Shown: in pieces, positions 36,663 to 47,629 of the stretch | How the letters are laid out: each line of letters starts with the position of its first letter | Position numbering within the stretch: position 1 is the stretch's first letter | Assembly: GCA_021464415.1 (NCBI GenBank) | Contig: CM038470.1 | Coordinates: 40,976,099 to 41,040,098 of the forward strand | From: Lonicera japonica | Taxonomy: Eukaryota; Streptophyta; Magnoliopsida; Dipsacales; Caprifoliaceae | Direction of reading: 5' to 3' | Length of the DNA stretch: 64,000 bases | The notes under the pieces: model-generated | What the model was told of the DNA's origin: nothing | Seen by the model: only the letters and a program-made list of their open reading frames with translations | The model's database searches: none | Translations under genes and position numbers: made by a program

Positions 36663-37200
36663 ATTCTTATAGGAAAAACCCATCCCTCTCTATAATTTTT
36701 TATCTCTCTTGAATTCTTGTCCTTTGTATCAACTTTAGTTATTTGTTCGAATTGGAGTATAGGGGATTAATTTTAGAGGATAAAAGAAATTTTTGGGTTT
36801 TCTCTCTCTTAAATCAAATATTTTTTTTCTAATGTGTAGAGTGATGATTAATGGTGTTGGAAGAAAAAAATGTGGTGAGTGGCCACTTTTTCTCACGCTT
36901 GAGGAGAAAACACGTTTAATTTCTTGAAAGAAATTAGCGTGATGTTTAGGAGGTGGGAGGTCGCCGGCTGTGAGTGAATGGTGGGGAAGAGGGAGGTCGT
37001 GAGCAGGATCAAGGGTTAAGGTCGGACGGATAGAAAAAAAAATGGGGAGGGGAATTTTGGTCAAAAAAAGTTGAGAATGGATGGAGTCAACGCTGCTAAG
37101 ATTTAGGGAGTTATGTCTAATAAAAATTATTTTAAGAGTTTTTCTCGAACACCATTATTTAGGGGGTTAGGTCAATAAATCTCTATAATTTTTATATTTC
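36663..37200. mobile_element. Partial copy of the 20467-21803 element
   Basis: Matches the right half of the full element (from about 21265) including its terminal inverted repeat (TCTAATAAAAATTATTTTA, then TTAGGTCAATAA near 37170). The left end is missing. It separates U copies 4 and 5. Confidence 0.65.
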
Positions 37201-37202
37201 CT

Positions 37203-37267
37203 CGGGATCTTTTAAAATACCTTTTATACATTAAAGACACTTTTAAAAATGTTAAAATACTTACATA
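37203..37267 (+). repeat. U repeat, copy 5, left part
   Basis: Matches the block near 150-195 of copy 1, ending TTACATA at the CACTA insertion. Continues at 39370. Confidence 0.6.
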
Positions 37268-37479
37268 CACTACCTCCAAAGGGCTTTTAGGTGACGTACA
37301 GTGTACGTCGCCTAAGTATGCCTATACGTCGCCCCTATCTTAGGCGACGTAGCCTACGTCGCCTAAGATACATCGCTTAAGCCGTGTCGCCCAAGGTAAT
37401 GGGCGACGTAGTTAAATACGTACATCGCCTAAGATGCTTCTTAGGCGACGTATAAAATAACTATGTCACCTATAAGGTT

Positions 37480-37870
37480 GAAGAAAAGTTGACTTTGACT
37501 AGATTTTAGGCGACGTAAGTAAACAACTTACGTCGCCCAAGTAGGGTACTTAGGGGACGTACGTATTTAACTACGTCGCGTAAAGTCGAAGAAAAGTTGA
37601 CTTTGACTGGACTTTAGACGACGTAGGTAAACAACTTACGTCGCATAAGTACCCTACTTAGGCGACGTACATATTTAACTACGTCGCCTAAAATCGAAGA
37701 AAAGTTGACTTTGACCGGACTTTAAGCGACGTAGGTAAACAAATTACGTCGCCCAAGTATGGTACTTAGGCGACGTACGTATTTAACTACGTCGCCTATA
37801 GTCGAAGAAAAGTTGACTTTGACTGGAGTTTAGGCGACGTGTTTTGTCGTTATTTCTAAGTCGTCTAAGT
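37480..37870. repeat. 108-bp tandem array in CACTA left end
   Basis: GAAGAAAAGTTGACTTTGAC recurs at 37480, 37588, 37696 and 37804, exactly 108 bp apart. Each full unit holds two inverted pairs of GGCGACGTA, separated by AACAACTT- and TATTTAACT-type loops. Confidence 0.9.
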
Positions 37871-38940
37871 GTAAAAAAATTAATTTTTTTTTTTAAAATA
37901 TCAAAAACCAATTTTGACCTGCAATTTAATCAATATCCAATACAATTCCATTGCAATGCAATACAATCACACAGATTACATTATTCACAAATATATTCAA
38001 AATAATTCCATTACAATCCAATTAATATCCAATACAATTCCATCGCAATCCAATAAAGTTTAGTTTATATACAAATCCCAATCAATATTCACAAAGTATT
38101 CACATTACAAACAAATCAATATTCACAATGCAACCCAATCAATATTCATATATATTACGCATCTCGATTTTACACTAATTCAATCAATATTCTCGTAAAA
38201 CACAAACTAATTTGTAGAGGCTAGCTACTATTTTAAAATTCTTTACCCCACGCATGGAGGAGCTGTGCTGTTGTCGTCACACCTTTCACCTCCTTTTAAT
38301 TTATAGATCCTCCTGATCAAGATATAAAAGAGAATGATAAGATTAGCTCGGTTGTAAGTATTTGCTGAGCTAGCCTATTGAGCTCTAAAATGTAAGATAC
38401 ATCTAGTATTATATAGTTTGTAGTTGATTCATCAATATCAATAACGTCTACAACAATAGTGAAACCGATCGATTGAATTACAAATAATAACAATACAACA
38501 TCAATTGTAGTCATTATCATCACTCTGATCATGATATAAGATTGCTCTAATTATTTTTTTCAATTGTGTAAGGTGAAAAGTTATCATGTTGTAGTATAAC
38601 TACTTTTAAATTTAGTTATAGTGTAATAATTAGTATTATAAATGATTTATTTTGAAAATTAATATCATATATTTTTAAAAATATTCATTACGAACTTTAT
38701 TTTCATAATTGAATCAAATACATAATTAAACACAATATCTATATAAACACAAAAATTAGTAAAAAAATAATATTAATAAGAGATAGAGTACCTAAAGATC
38801 AAAGAAGCCTTTAATGAGAAAAATAATGTTGATTTTTCACCTTCAAAACCTATAAAATCGAGATGACATGTTCTTAGGCGACGTAGAAACTATACATACG
38901 TCGCCTAAGATTTATCTTAGGCAACATAAGTAAAAAGGAT

Positions 38941-39300
38941 ACGTCGCCTAAGATTTTATAGGGCGACGGAGGATATACTTACGTCGCCTAAGAAATTATA
39001 GGGCGACGGAGGATATACCTACGTCGCCTAAGATTTTATAGGGCAACGGAGGATATACGTACGTTGCCTAAGAAATTATAGGGAGACGGAGAATATACCT
39101 ACGACGCCTAAGATTTTATAGGGCGACAGAGGATATAGGTACGTCGCCTAAGAAATTCTAGGGTGACGTAGGATATACCAAAGTCGCCTAAGATTTTATG
39201 GGGCGACGGAGGATATACGTACATCGCCTAAGAAATTCTAGGGCGACGGAGGATATACCTACGTCGCCTAAGAAACTCTTAGGCAACGTGATATTATTAC
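38941..39300. repeat. 40-bp tandem array with 80-bp higher order in CACTA right end
   Basis: ACGTCGCCTA recurs every 40 bp from 38941 to 39261 (nine positions, with point changes). The following 10 bp alternate between AGATTTTATA and AGAAATTATA types for eight units, so the real period is 80 bp; the last unit breaks the alternation. Confidence 0.9.
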
Positions 39301-39369
39301 GTCGCCTAGGTTATTCTTAGGCGACGTAGGCTATTGCTTACGTCGCCCAAGGGCCATATTGGTGTAGTG

Positions 39370-40270
39370 ATAGAGTACTAATGTCATTAAATTTTTTTTT
39401 AAGCAAAATACTGGGATACTCATGAAAAAAAAAATAGAAATGTGAGTATTTGTTATTGAAGAGAGTGAGACTACACAAACTTCTGTACCAAAAAAAAGAA
39501 AAAGATAACTACATATTTTTTTTCCCCAAAGAAAAATTTGCTCCGTAAAAACAATGAGATTTTGTCATCTCGATTTTTCAAGCTTATATTTTGGGCTGTC
39601 TTTTCTAATCCCCTTAGTTTATGGGCCCTTTTCTAGTAATATTATTAATTATAAACGGGCCCTATACTCTTTAGAACATATACAGATTAGTTTGTGGTGG
39701 GACTTGTGTCTCTTTGCAACCACATGCCTTGTATTCTTATAAAAAGTATTAAAAAATAAAAAAAATCCAAACATAATTGAAAAAAAAAAAAAACAATTTA
39801 AAAATGTTTTCAACTAATTAATATCATTAACCACTTTCGGTTGAGATTCATTTGGGTTACAACTTTTGGAATACTTTTTGGATTACATAACATTTCTCAT
39901 ATTTTAACTCCTATTTGGTCTCCAATTAGGACAAGTTGATTAATAAAAAGTTCGAGAATATATTTCTCTTTGATTCTTTGCGAATTATTTGCACTTATTG
40001 GACTTTTCCATGGCTTTCATCACTGACTTATCAATTGGCTCTTCCATCACCGATTGTGGCGTCTTTATTATATCGTGGTTCTTACTCTTTATAAGCAACA
40101 GGTCAATGTTTCCATTAAAATTTGATTGTAAAGATGATTTTGCATCTGTATTCGCTACGAATTTGGTCAATTCTTTGTTGGGTTCATATCAAGCACATAT
40201 CAGATTAGAGACGAGCATATCAACACTTGAAGACATAGATCTAACTCAAGATTATGAAGATTTGTAGTTG
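39370..40270 (+). repeat. U repeat, copy 5, right part
   Basis: Collinear with copy 1 through the 'agattttgtcatct' block (39550) to about 39925, then switches to sequence not seen in the other copies (39930-40190). It rejoins at the SISTLEDIDLTQDYEDL version of the shared peptide (40217-40267). The unique middle part is open on the minus strand (40170-39985) as well as the plus strand (39989-40267). I recognise neither product. Confidence 0.55.
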
Positions 40271-40822
40271 CTCTTTTTCGTATGTTATTTCACATTTTTT
40301 TAATGTTTGTTAGTGATTAAACTCTGTTTGTGGTTTTTTTTATTAGTTGTTGTTGTCATGGAGTGTTTGTAAAAATATTTTTATCTTTGATGCACCAACC
40401 AACCCACCCACCCATAACTTTATCTAGATCTATCATGTTAGGCTTCTACTGTGGTCGTTATTTTGTCGATCTCTAAGAGCGTCTTAACTATGGGTGTTGA
40501 TCATATTGTCAAATTGCTATTATGAAATGAGAAAGAAAAAAAAAATCAATATGTTGATGACACGTCATCGTGTCCCCTAAACATATCCTAGAGCCGGTCC
40601 TCTATTTTAAAGGGCTTCTATGAAAATGCTTCAATGTTCAAATAATAGATTAATAGGAGAAAAAAAATTGACATATATATACGCATACACAATTATATCT
40701 AAAAATATAAAGGTAGATATTTATTCACTTCTGTATAAATATATATATATACACACACATTGACATACTAACGCACACATATATTTGAGAAATATTATAT
40801 TTTTAGATTTTTGTGTATGATG
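40271..40822. other. No gene seen
   Basis: AT-rich spacer. (AT)n/(AC)n microsatellite near 40736-40770. No ORF. Confidence 0.35.
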
Positions 40823-40836
40823 AATTGTATGTGTTA

Positions 40837-41089
40837 ATTTTATTTTATTTTGAAATGAGAAATAAGATATCATTAATAGGATTCAAACAATACAACAAGA
40901 ATGAAAAGTTACTTTAAAAGTTTACATATACCGTAAAGATCTAGACCACATCAATAGTCTAATAATACAATGAAAAAACTTGAAAAACGTGGGGATATAA
41001 AAGATAATAACCTATAAGGCACACCCAAAAATATAGACGACGACCACAAAAAGCACATATAAATGAAGCCATCATCAACACTGAATTCC

Positions 41090-41120
<31 letters not shown>

Positions 41121-41185
41121 CGCACATACAAGCAAGAATAGATCTTCGTAGTCTTGAGTTAAGTCTCCACCTAAAAATATAGATC
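40837..41185 (-). mobile_element. Short retroposed LINE/SINE 3' fragment
   Basis: 349 bp flanked by the perfect 14-bp direct repeat AATTGTATGTGTTA (40823-40836 and 41186-41199). On the minus strand it ends in an A-rich tail (AAAATAAAATAAAAT). The 3' region 'gtttgaatcctattaatgatatc' resembles plant LINE 3' UTRs. An internal poly-T/poly-A run lies near 41090-41108. The coding region is lost. Confidence 0.7.
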
Positions 41186-41235
41186 AATTGTATGTGTTAG
41201 ATTGAACACCAATAAGAGAAAAAAAAATTATACTT

Positions 41236-43194
41236 TTAGTACAAGACTAATCTAAAAGAAAATGCATTAAATAAATGCGCGATTTTTTTTTCCGGTAATG
41301 TTATTATCATTTTGCATATTACTTTAATACTCTTCAATTATTTTTAATGGCACTTTATATGGATCTTTTGGATTACCTTTTATACATTAAAATACACTTT
41401 TTAAAATGTTAAAATACTTCTATGGAGTCTTAATATCAATATTTTTTTTATTTTTTTAAGCAATATGTTCGGATACTCAAGAATTTTTTTTTTTTTAGTG
41501 TTTGTTATTAAAGAGAGTGAGACTTAAAAGTTCTCTACAAAAAAAATTTAAAAATACTTGATCAGCTACAACAAAAGTAAAAACATTTTTTTCCCAAGTA
41601 AAATTTGCTCCGAAAAGACAAAAAGAGATTTTGTCAGCTTGATTTCAAACTCAAGTTTCTGGGCTTTTTTTTTTCTCCTTTTACTTTATGGGCGCTCTTT
41701 TTAATAATATTATTAATTATAAATGGGCCCTATACTCTTTACAGCACATACATGTTAGTTTGGTGGTGGACCTTGTGTCTCTGCACAATCTTCACAGTCA
41801 TATTCTATGTATTCCAGTAAAAAGTATTAAAAAAATAAATAATCCAAAAACACAATTTAAAAGTAATTTTCAACTAATTAATATTGTTTATCACTCTCGG
41901 TTGATATTCATTTGGGTCACAACTTTTGATTTACATTTTGGATTATATATATACTATTTCTCATACATTAACTCCAAATTGGAGTTTGCAATCTACATTT
42001 TAATTTGAGAAATTATATATAGCCCAATGAACATTTGTACTTAAGATTGGAAGATAGAATGATGAATGACAGTAATTGGTTGAAAGCTACTTTTAGGTTA
42101 TCTTTTGGATTATTTTTTTTCCTTTTGAGGCTCAGTAGCGTTATTCTTTTAATTTCTTTGAGTTTCCACTTCGGCATTAGTGGATTTTGATGATGGAAAG
42201 ATACTATTTTCTTAACCAAGTACCCTTATGGCTTCTCACGTAATATTTTTGTTTCTATATTTATTTACACCCTTTACATCAAAAGTAATACACAGGTTCC
42301 TAATTGCAACTAAAAAACAAGGAATTGTTATTACTGAAATATGTTATATTTAGTCCTATATTCATGGATAATAATATTATAATATTTGCCAATCTCATAC
42401 ATGTTTTTTTAACAACTATGATGCATGTTCAAATTTGTTGACCTTATATAAACTAGTGTCGTTATAACCCCATTTTCTTATTGGCGTAAAGATTCAACTC
42501 ACTGTCAAATCAATAAATATTTTATTAACATTACATAAATAGAATGAAATTAGATATGTCTGTTTTTTTTTTAAATTTGTTGGTTTTCTTTCTCTTCATT
42601 TGTGAGAGTTTTTGTCTTCTATCCTTTAAGGTGTGAAGGAATTTGTAGAGCATCACAGATCTGAGAAGAAGCAAGTAGATCGACACTTGATGACACAAAT
42701 CTAATTCAAGATTACAAAGATTTGTACTGCTCTTATGAGAAAGGGGGAATTGTCCTCTCGGAGAAAGAGAGGACTATTTATATGTAAAAGGGACAAAAAT
42801 AATAAGAAAAATGTAAAAACTTACTTTTCACCATTGGATCTCTTTAAACTATTTTCAGCCATATGATCCTTAAAGTTAGTGGTCACTCTCAATATTTAGA
42901 TTTGTATGATTTGTTTTATATATTGTAATTTTTTAATTCTTTACCTTTCCATGTTTTCTCCTTTCCACCTGTTGCAGCTAGAATTTGTTGTAAATGATTA
43001 AGGGAGGAACTTGTACCTAAGAGACAAAGCTTGAGAAATATGCATCTTGTGTGAATACTTGTATTTTAGTTGAAATCCCGAGTGAGCTCCTCTATTGTAC
43101 CTAAGAGACAATAGCAAAACATTTAATTTTACAAATTGATTTTTCTTGCTTTGTCATTTATTTACAAATATTAGCTATTGACACTACAAATATT
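41236..43194 (+). repeat. U repeat, copy 6, left part
   Basis: Starts with the same block as the window start (acaagactaatctaaaag) and is collinear with copy 1 from 11 to about 3310, without the 372-1060 and 2214-2698 insertions. The STLDDTN peptide stretch lies near 42681. The copy breaks at 43194, inside 'actacaaatattttt', where a full LINE has inserted, and resumes at 50257. Confidence 0.75.
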
Positions 43195-43525
43195 TTTTTT
43201 TAAATGCAACCTCTTAGTCCCCAAAGAGACGAAGAATAATACATAAAACAGAAGAAGAAGATACAAAAGGAGGGAGGTGACAAAAGGCCCATCTCCAAAG
43301 CCAAAAAGATACATAAAGAAAATACAAGTTGGAAGGTGTAAAGAGCCCACCCCCATAGCAAGGAGATACAGGCATCTATCCATATACAGGTAAGGATAAA
43401 TTGCTGCCTGGACTGAGAGAGATCAATCTAAGTCTATGCTGCAATTCAAAAAATCAAAACTAGATAAAAGGCAGAGAGAAGCGTATACAAAAAATTCCTA
43501 GACCCTTTGGAGAGCGAAAGCTACA

Positions 43526-46500
43526 TTAGTGTTTGAATCTGTAGCAAGGAAGGCTGGCATAATCATGGCTGAGGTAGTGGGAGAGACTGGCAAGATAAGA
43601 ATCCCACCACTGAAGACTATTAAACTGAATTCCCAGTTTGGACAACTTGTCTGCAACAGCATTTCCTTCTATATAGGTGTGAGTGATGTATAAGTGCATT
43701 CTATCCATTTTATTACCATTCATTAAGCAGCTGCCAAGGAGGCTTGTAGAGGGGGTTCTTTACACAATGAACCACAGCCAGAGAGTCTAGCTCAAACCAA
43801 ATTTGAAGCCATTGTTTGTTCCAAGCAATGTCAATAGCTTGGATGAAGGCAGTGAGCTCAGCTATGAAGGCAGTGTGGATACCAATATTGAGGCAAAAGT
43901 AACCTTTCGAAAAACCTATATATATCCTAAAGATACCACTAATAGTCGTGACACCAGGACAACCTTGGTCCATGCCGTCTGTGTTACATTTAATCCAATG
44001 AAAATGGGGAGGGGTCCAAACTATTTCAGCGATTGTAGGGTACTTTCTTTGGACACAAGGAATATTGATCCTTTTCAAAATAAGGAGATCAGACTGAGAA
44101 TTATGCATATAACAAGGCAAGAGAGGGCCTAATTCTAGCAGCCACCCCTTAATAGAATGAATAGTTCTAGAAGGAAAAGATTTGGAATTTTGAAAAATAA
44201 GTTTGTTTTGAACCTCTCACAAAGAGTATAGACGAATAAGGCAGCAAGTGATAAAAATATTTTTGATTTGAGAGCTTCCTTTGAGAGTCATAATCATACT
44301 CCAAAGGTTTTTGACCGTATTAGGAATAGGAAATTGAATATGAAAAGCATCCCAAATCCAATGCCAAATCATTGAGGCAAATTGACAATTAAGAAAGACA
44401 TGGTCAACATCTTCACTAGTTGATTTACAAAGTTCACACCTAGAAGCTATAATGAAACCTCTCTTTTGAAGGTTATCTTGAGTAGAAATTCTGTTATGAA
44501 GAATCTTCCAAACCGTACAGGAGATTCTTGGAGGAATGCAGCTGTGCCAGAGATGTTCAGTCCATTCAACAGCAGTGTAGTGTCTGTAGAAAATATAAGC
44601 CTGCCTGAAAGTAAGACTACCATCAACATAATCTGGCTGAGAATTGTGTGGAGGAAGAATTATCTGACTAATAGTATGAGACTGAGAAGGAAATTGATGT
44701 TGAAACCAAGAAGGAATGTTCTATTTATCATTGAGAATAAGACTAGAAACTGAAATATGATTGTGCATGAGAGCAGGAAGGCACTTAATGGGAGAGTCAT
44801 CCATCCAAAAATTGTTCCAAATATTGATAGAAAGGCCATTACTAATAACCCATCTACCATGAGACTGAATATGAGACAGAGCCACCTTCAAACCACCCCA
44901 AATGGAAGAGACTTTATAAGTGGTGGAAGCTGTCAAATAAGAGATGTGGAATCTTTTAGTCACAAACTCACTCCAAAGGGAATTTTGAGTAAGAATGCCT
45001 CACATGTGCATGAGACGAGCAGCCTAATTCATAGCAGATATATCATGTATGCCTAAACCTCTAGCCAGTTTAGAACTGCAAACACTAGACCAAGTAACAG
45101 TCACCAATTTTTGCTTTAAAATATCCTTAGTCCAGAGAGAGTTTTTCATCCACCTTTGAATCAGGGATAGGATAAAAATAGGCCATTTGTAGGTGTAAAA
45201 GGAATGAAGTAGCATAGGACAAACCAAAGCTTTAATAAACTCACACCTGCCAGCAAAGGAGAGGAGTTTCCCATGCCAACCTTCTAATTTAGATTTGATT
45301 ATGTCAGCAATAGATTGTAGATGAAATATCTTTGGTTTACCTTTGAAAATAAGGACATCAAGGTAATTGAAAGGTAGAGTGCCTTCAGTCATACCAAGAA
45401 TGGAGCTGATAGCAGTTTTCCTGTGATTAGCACCCTTGCCCAAGTACACTTTGCTTTTGGAGTAGTTCATGATTTGACCTGAGGCATTACCGTAATCTTT
45501 GATGATATTTAGAACCTTTTTAAGGTTCCTATTGTCCCCCCTACATAGTAGGATGATGTCATCAGCATACAAGGAATGAGAAAGCATAGGAGTGCCTCTA
45601 GGACTAGCCATGGTATGAATATCACCAGAAATAGTAGCATTCGAGATAGACCTACTCAAAACTTCTTCAGCTAAATAGAATAGGAGAGGACTCAGAGGAT
45701 CCCCTTGTGTAACTCCTCTTTTGCAACTAAAATAACCCCAAGGAGTACCACTGATAAGAATAGACATCTTAGCTGATTAAAGAATGGTGTGAATCCATCC
45801 AATAAACTTGTGATTGAACCCAAAGGAATGAAGAACCATGAGGAGAAAGTTCCAGTCAAGAGTATCAAAGGCTTTGGCAATGTCAATTTTAATAGCAACA
45901 TTTCCCCCTTGATTTTTCATATCAAGCAAATTGAAACATTCAGAAGTAATGCCAATGAAATGATGAATACTCTTGCCTTTGAAGAAAACTTTTTGATGGG
46001 GAGAAATGATATGATGAGCAATCAAAGCAAGTCTATCACTAAGAATTTTAGGAATGATTTTGAAGATAAAATTGGCTAAGGCAATAGGTCGGAAGTTGGA
46101 TATGGTATCAACATTGGGACTTTTAGGAATAAGGGTAAGGAAGTTGGAATTTAGGCCAGGAAGGATCCATCTTTGAATGAAGAACTGTTTAACAGCAGCA
46201 CTGATATCATCCTGAATAATAGCCCAACAATTTTGATAGAAGGAACCACTAAAAACATCAGGGCCAAGGGCAGAGGAAGGGTCAAGGTTAAAGACAACTT
46301 TTTTGATCTCCTCAATAGTGGGGATAGTTGTAAGGGTGTCATTGTCATCATCAATAACAAGATGAGGAATAACATAATTGTCCAAATTAGAATTGGTTAT
46401 GCTGTTATCAGTGGAGTAAAGATTCTCATAAAAGTTTAGCACATGATTTTTTAAGTCAGTAGGATCATTAAGAAGAACTCCATCATTATACAGATAATTG

Positions 46501-47629
46501 ATTATGTTAGAAACCAGTCTTTGCCTTGCAATTATGTGAAAAAAATTAGAGTTTCTATCACCTTCTTTAAGCCACTTAACCCTAGCTTTGCCCCACCAAA
46601 ATCTTTCTTATCTAGTTAAAGCAGTTTGCAGATCTAACATAGCATTTTCCTCCTCCTTATCTCTTGAAGGAGTGTGCCCTAAAGAATCAATAGAGGACCG
46701 AATGGCCATTAATTGAGCTTTAGCTTTTTCCACCAAAGAATGCACATTCCCAAACACATTGTAGTTCCAATCTTTCAGGTGAGCTTTCAGCCTTTTAAGT
46801 TTAAGTTTGACCTTTGTCATGGGGCAGGTAGGATGAATAGGAGCTTGCCAAGAATTTTGAACAAACTCTATGAAGGTAGGATGAAAGCACCAAACTGAGA
46901 GAAACTTGAAAGGTTTGGGCCTATTGAGACTAGCATGAGAGGCATTGAGACTGAGAGGAGCATGATCTGAGTTGCTCCTGTGTGAAGCAAGGCAAGAAAC
47001 TGATTCCCATAAGTCAAACCACTGATGGTTACAAAGAGATTTGTCCAACCTGGAGTCCATTAGAAGATACCCTTTTTTGAACCAAGTGAATTTAGGGCCT
47101 GTAGTATTTATATGAACCAAAGAACAAGTGTCAGACCAAGCTTGAAATTCAGAGCAAGATCTGGCAAGTGGAGAACACCCACCCCTCTTTTCATGACTGC
47201 CAAGAATGCAGTTAAAGTCTCCCATTAGAGACCAGGGGAGGGGATGGCTGACAGAAAGGTTGGTCAACATAAGCCAAAGGTTTCTTCTCATGACATAATT
47301 GGTACGGTCATAAAAAGCAGATACAAGCACATTGCCTTTGGGAGAAGAGCAAACCAAAGTAATTTGCTAGGTGGAGGAAGAAACTACCATGGGGGGAACC
47401 ATTTGTGTGGAGTGAAGAATCCATATAGAGGGGATATTGCTTGGCTTGAAATTAACAGTAAGCAAATTCATGCCTATGGAGTGCCAAAAATGAGGAGAGA
47501 TTTTATCAAACTATACCATAGGTTCGTAGATACATATTAGATTAGGATTATGAGAATGACAAATTTTTTTAGGGAGTTTTGGGTATTAGCATTGCCAATA
47601 CCTTGAATGTTCCAAGAAAGAACAATCAT
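43526..47629 (-). pseudogene. LINE ORF2 (endonuclease, reverse transcriptase, RNase H)
   Basis: Start MIVLSWNIQGIGNANT at 47629, the typical opening of an AP-like endonuclease. The endonuclease continues with MGDFNCIL and SNSDHAPLSLN (47230-46960); a frame change lies near 47570. RT: DRNSNFFHI, then PSSALGPD, FRPIALANFIFKI, KIDIAKAFDTLDW, RGVTQGDPLSPLLF and an intact active site YADD (about 45570). A zinc-binding RT-associated domain spans 44963-44200 (CELCKSTSEDVDHVFLNC). RNase H: KCNTDG, AELTAF, ELDS and IEGNAVADKLSKLG (44030-43620). Breaks: in-frame TAA near 46608 and at 45776-45778, and a frame change at 43720. It is dead without those repairs. Confidence 0.85.

Larger units (their letters stand above)
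37268..39369. mobile_element. Non-autonomous CACTA (En/Spm-type) element
   Basis: A 2102-bp element beginning CACTACCTCCAAAGGGC and ending GGGCCATATTGGTGTAGTG, i.e. CACTA...TAGTG. It is flanked by the 3-bp duplication ATA (37265-37267 and 39370-39372), as expected for CACTA elements. U copies at 41407 and 187 give the uninterrupted target. Subterminal regions are dense in the hairpin-forming motif TAGGCGACGTA/TACGTCGCCTA. The centre (37870-38870) is AT-rich with no transposase, so mobility would depend on a partner element. Confidence 0.93.

Noticed and set aside
37480..39300. Regular short repeats resembling a CRISPR array
   Set aside because: Repeats are contiguous tandem units without unique spacers and lie inside a plant CACTA element with diagnostic ends.
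43803..47540. Plus-strand ORFs inside the LINE
   Set aside because: Shadows of the minus-strand ORF2 reading frame.
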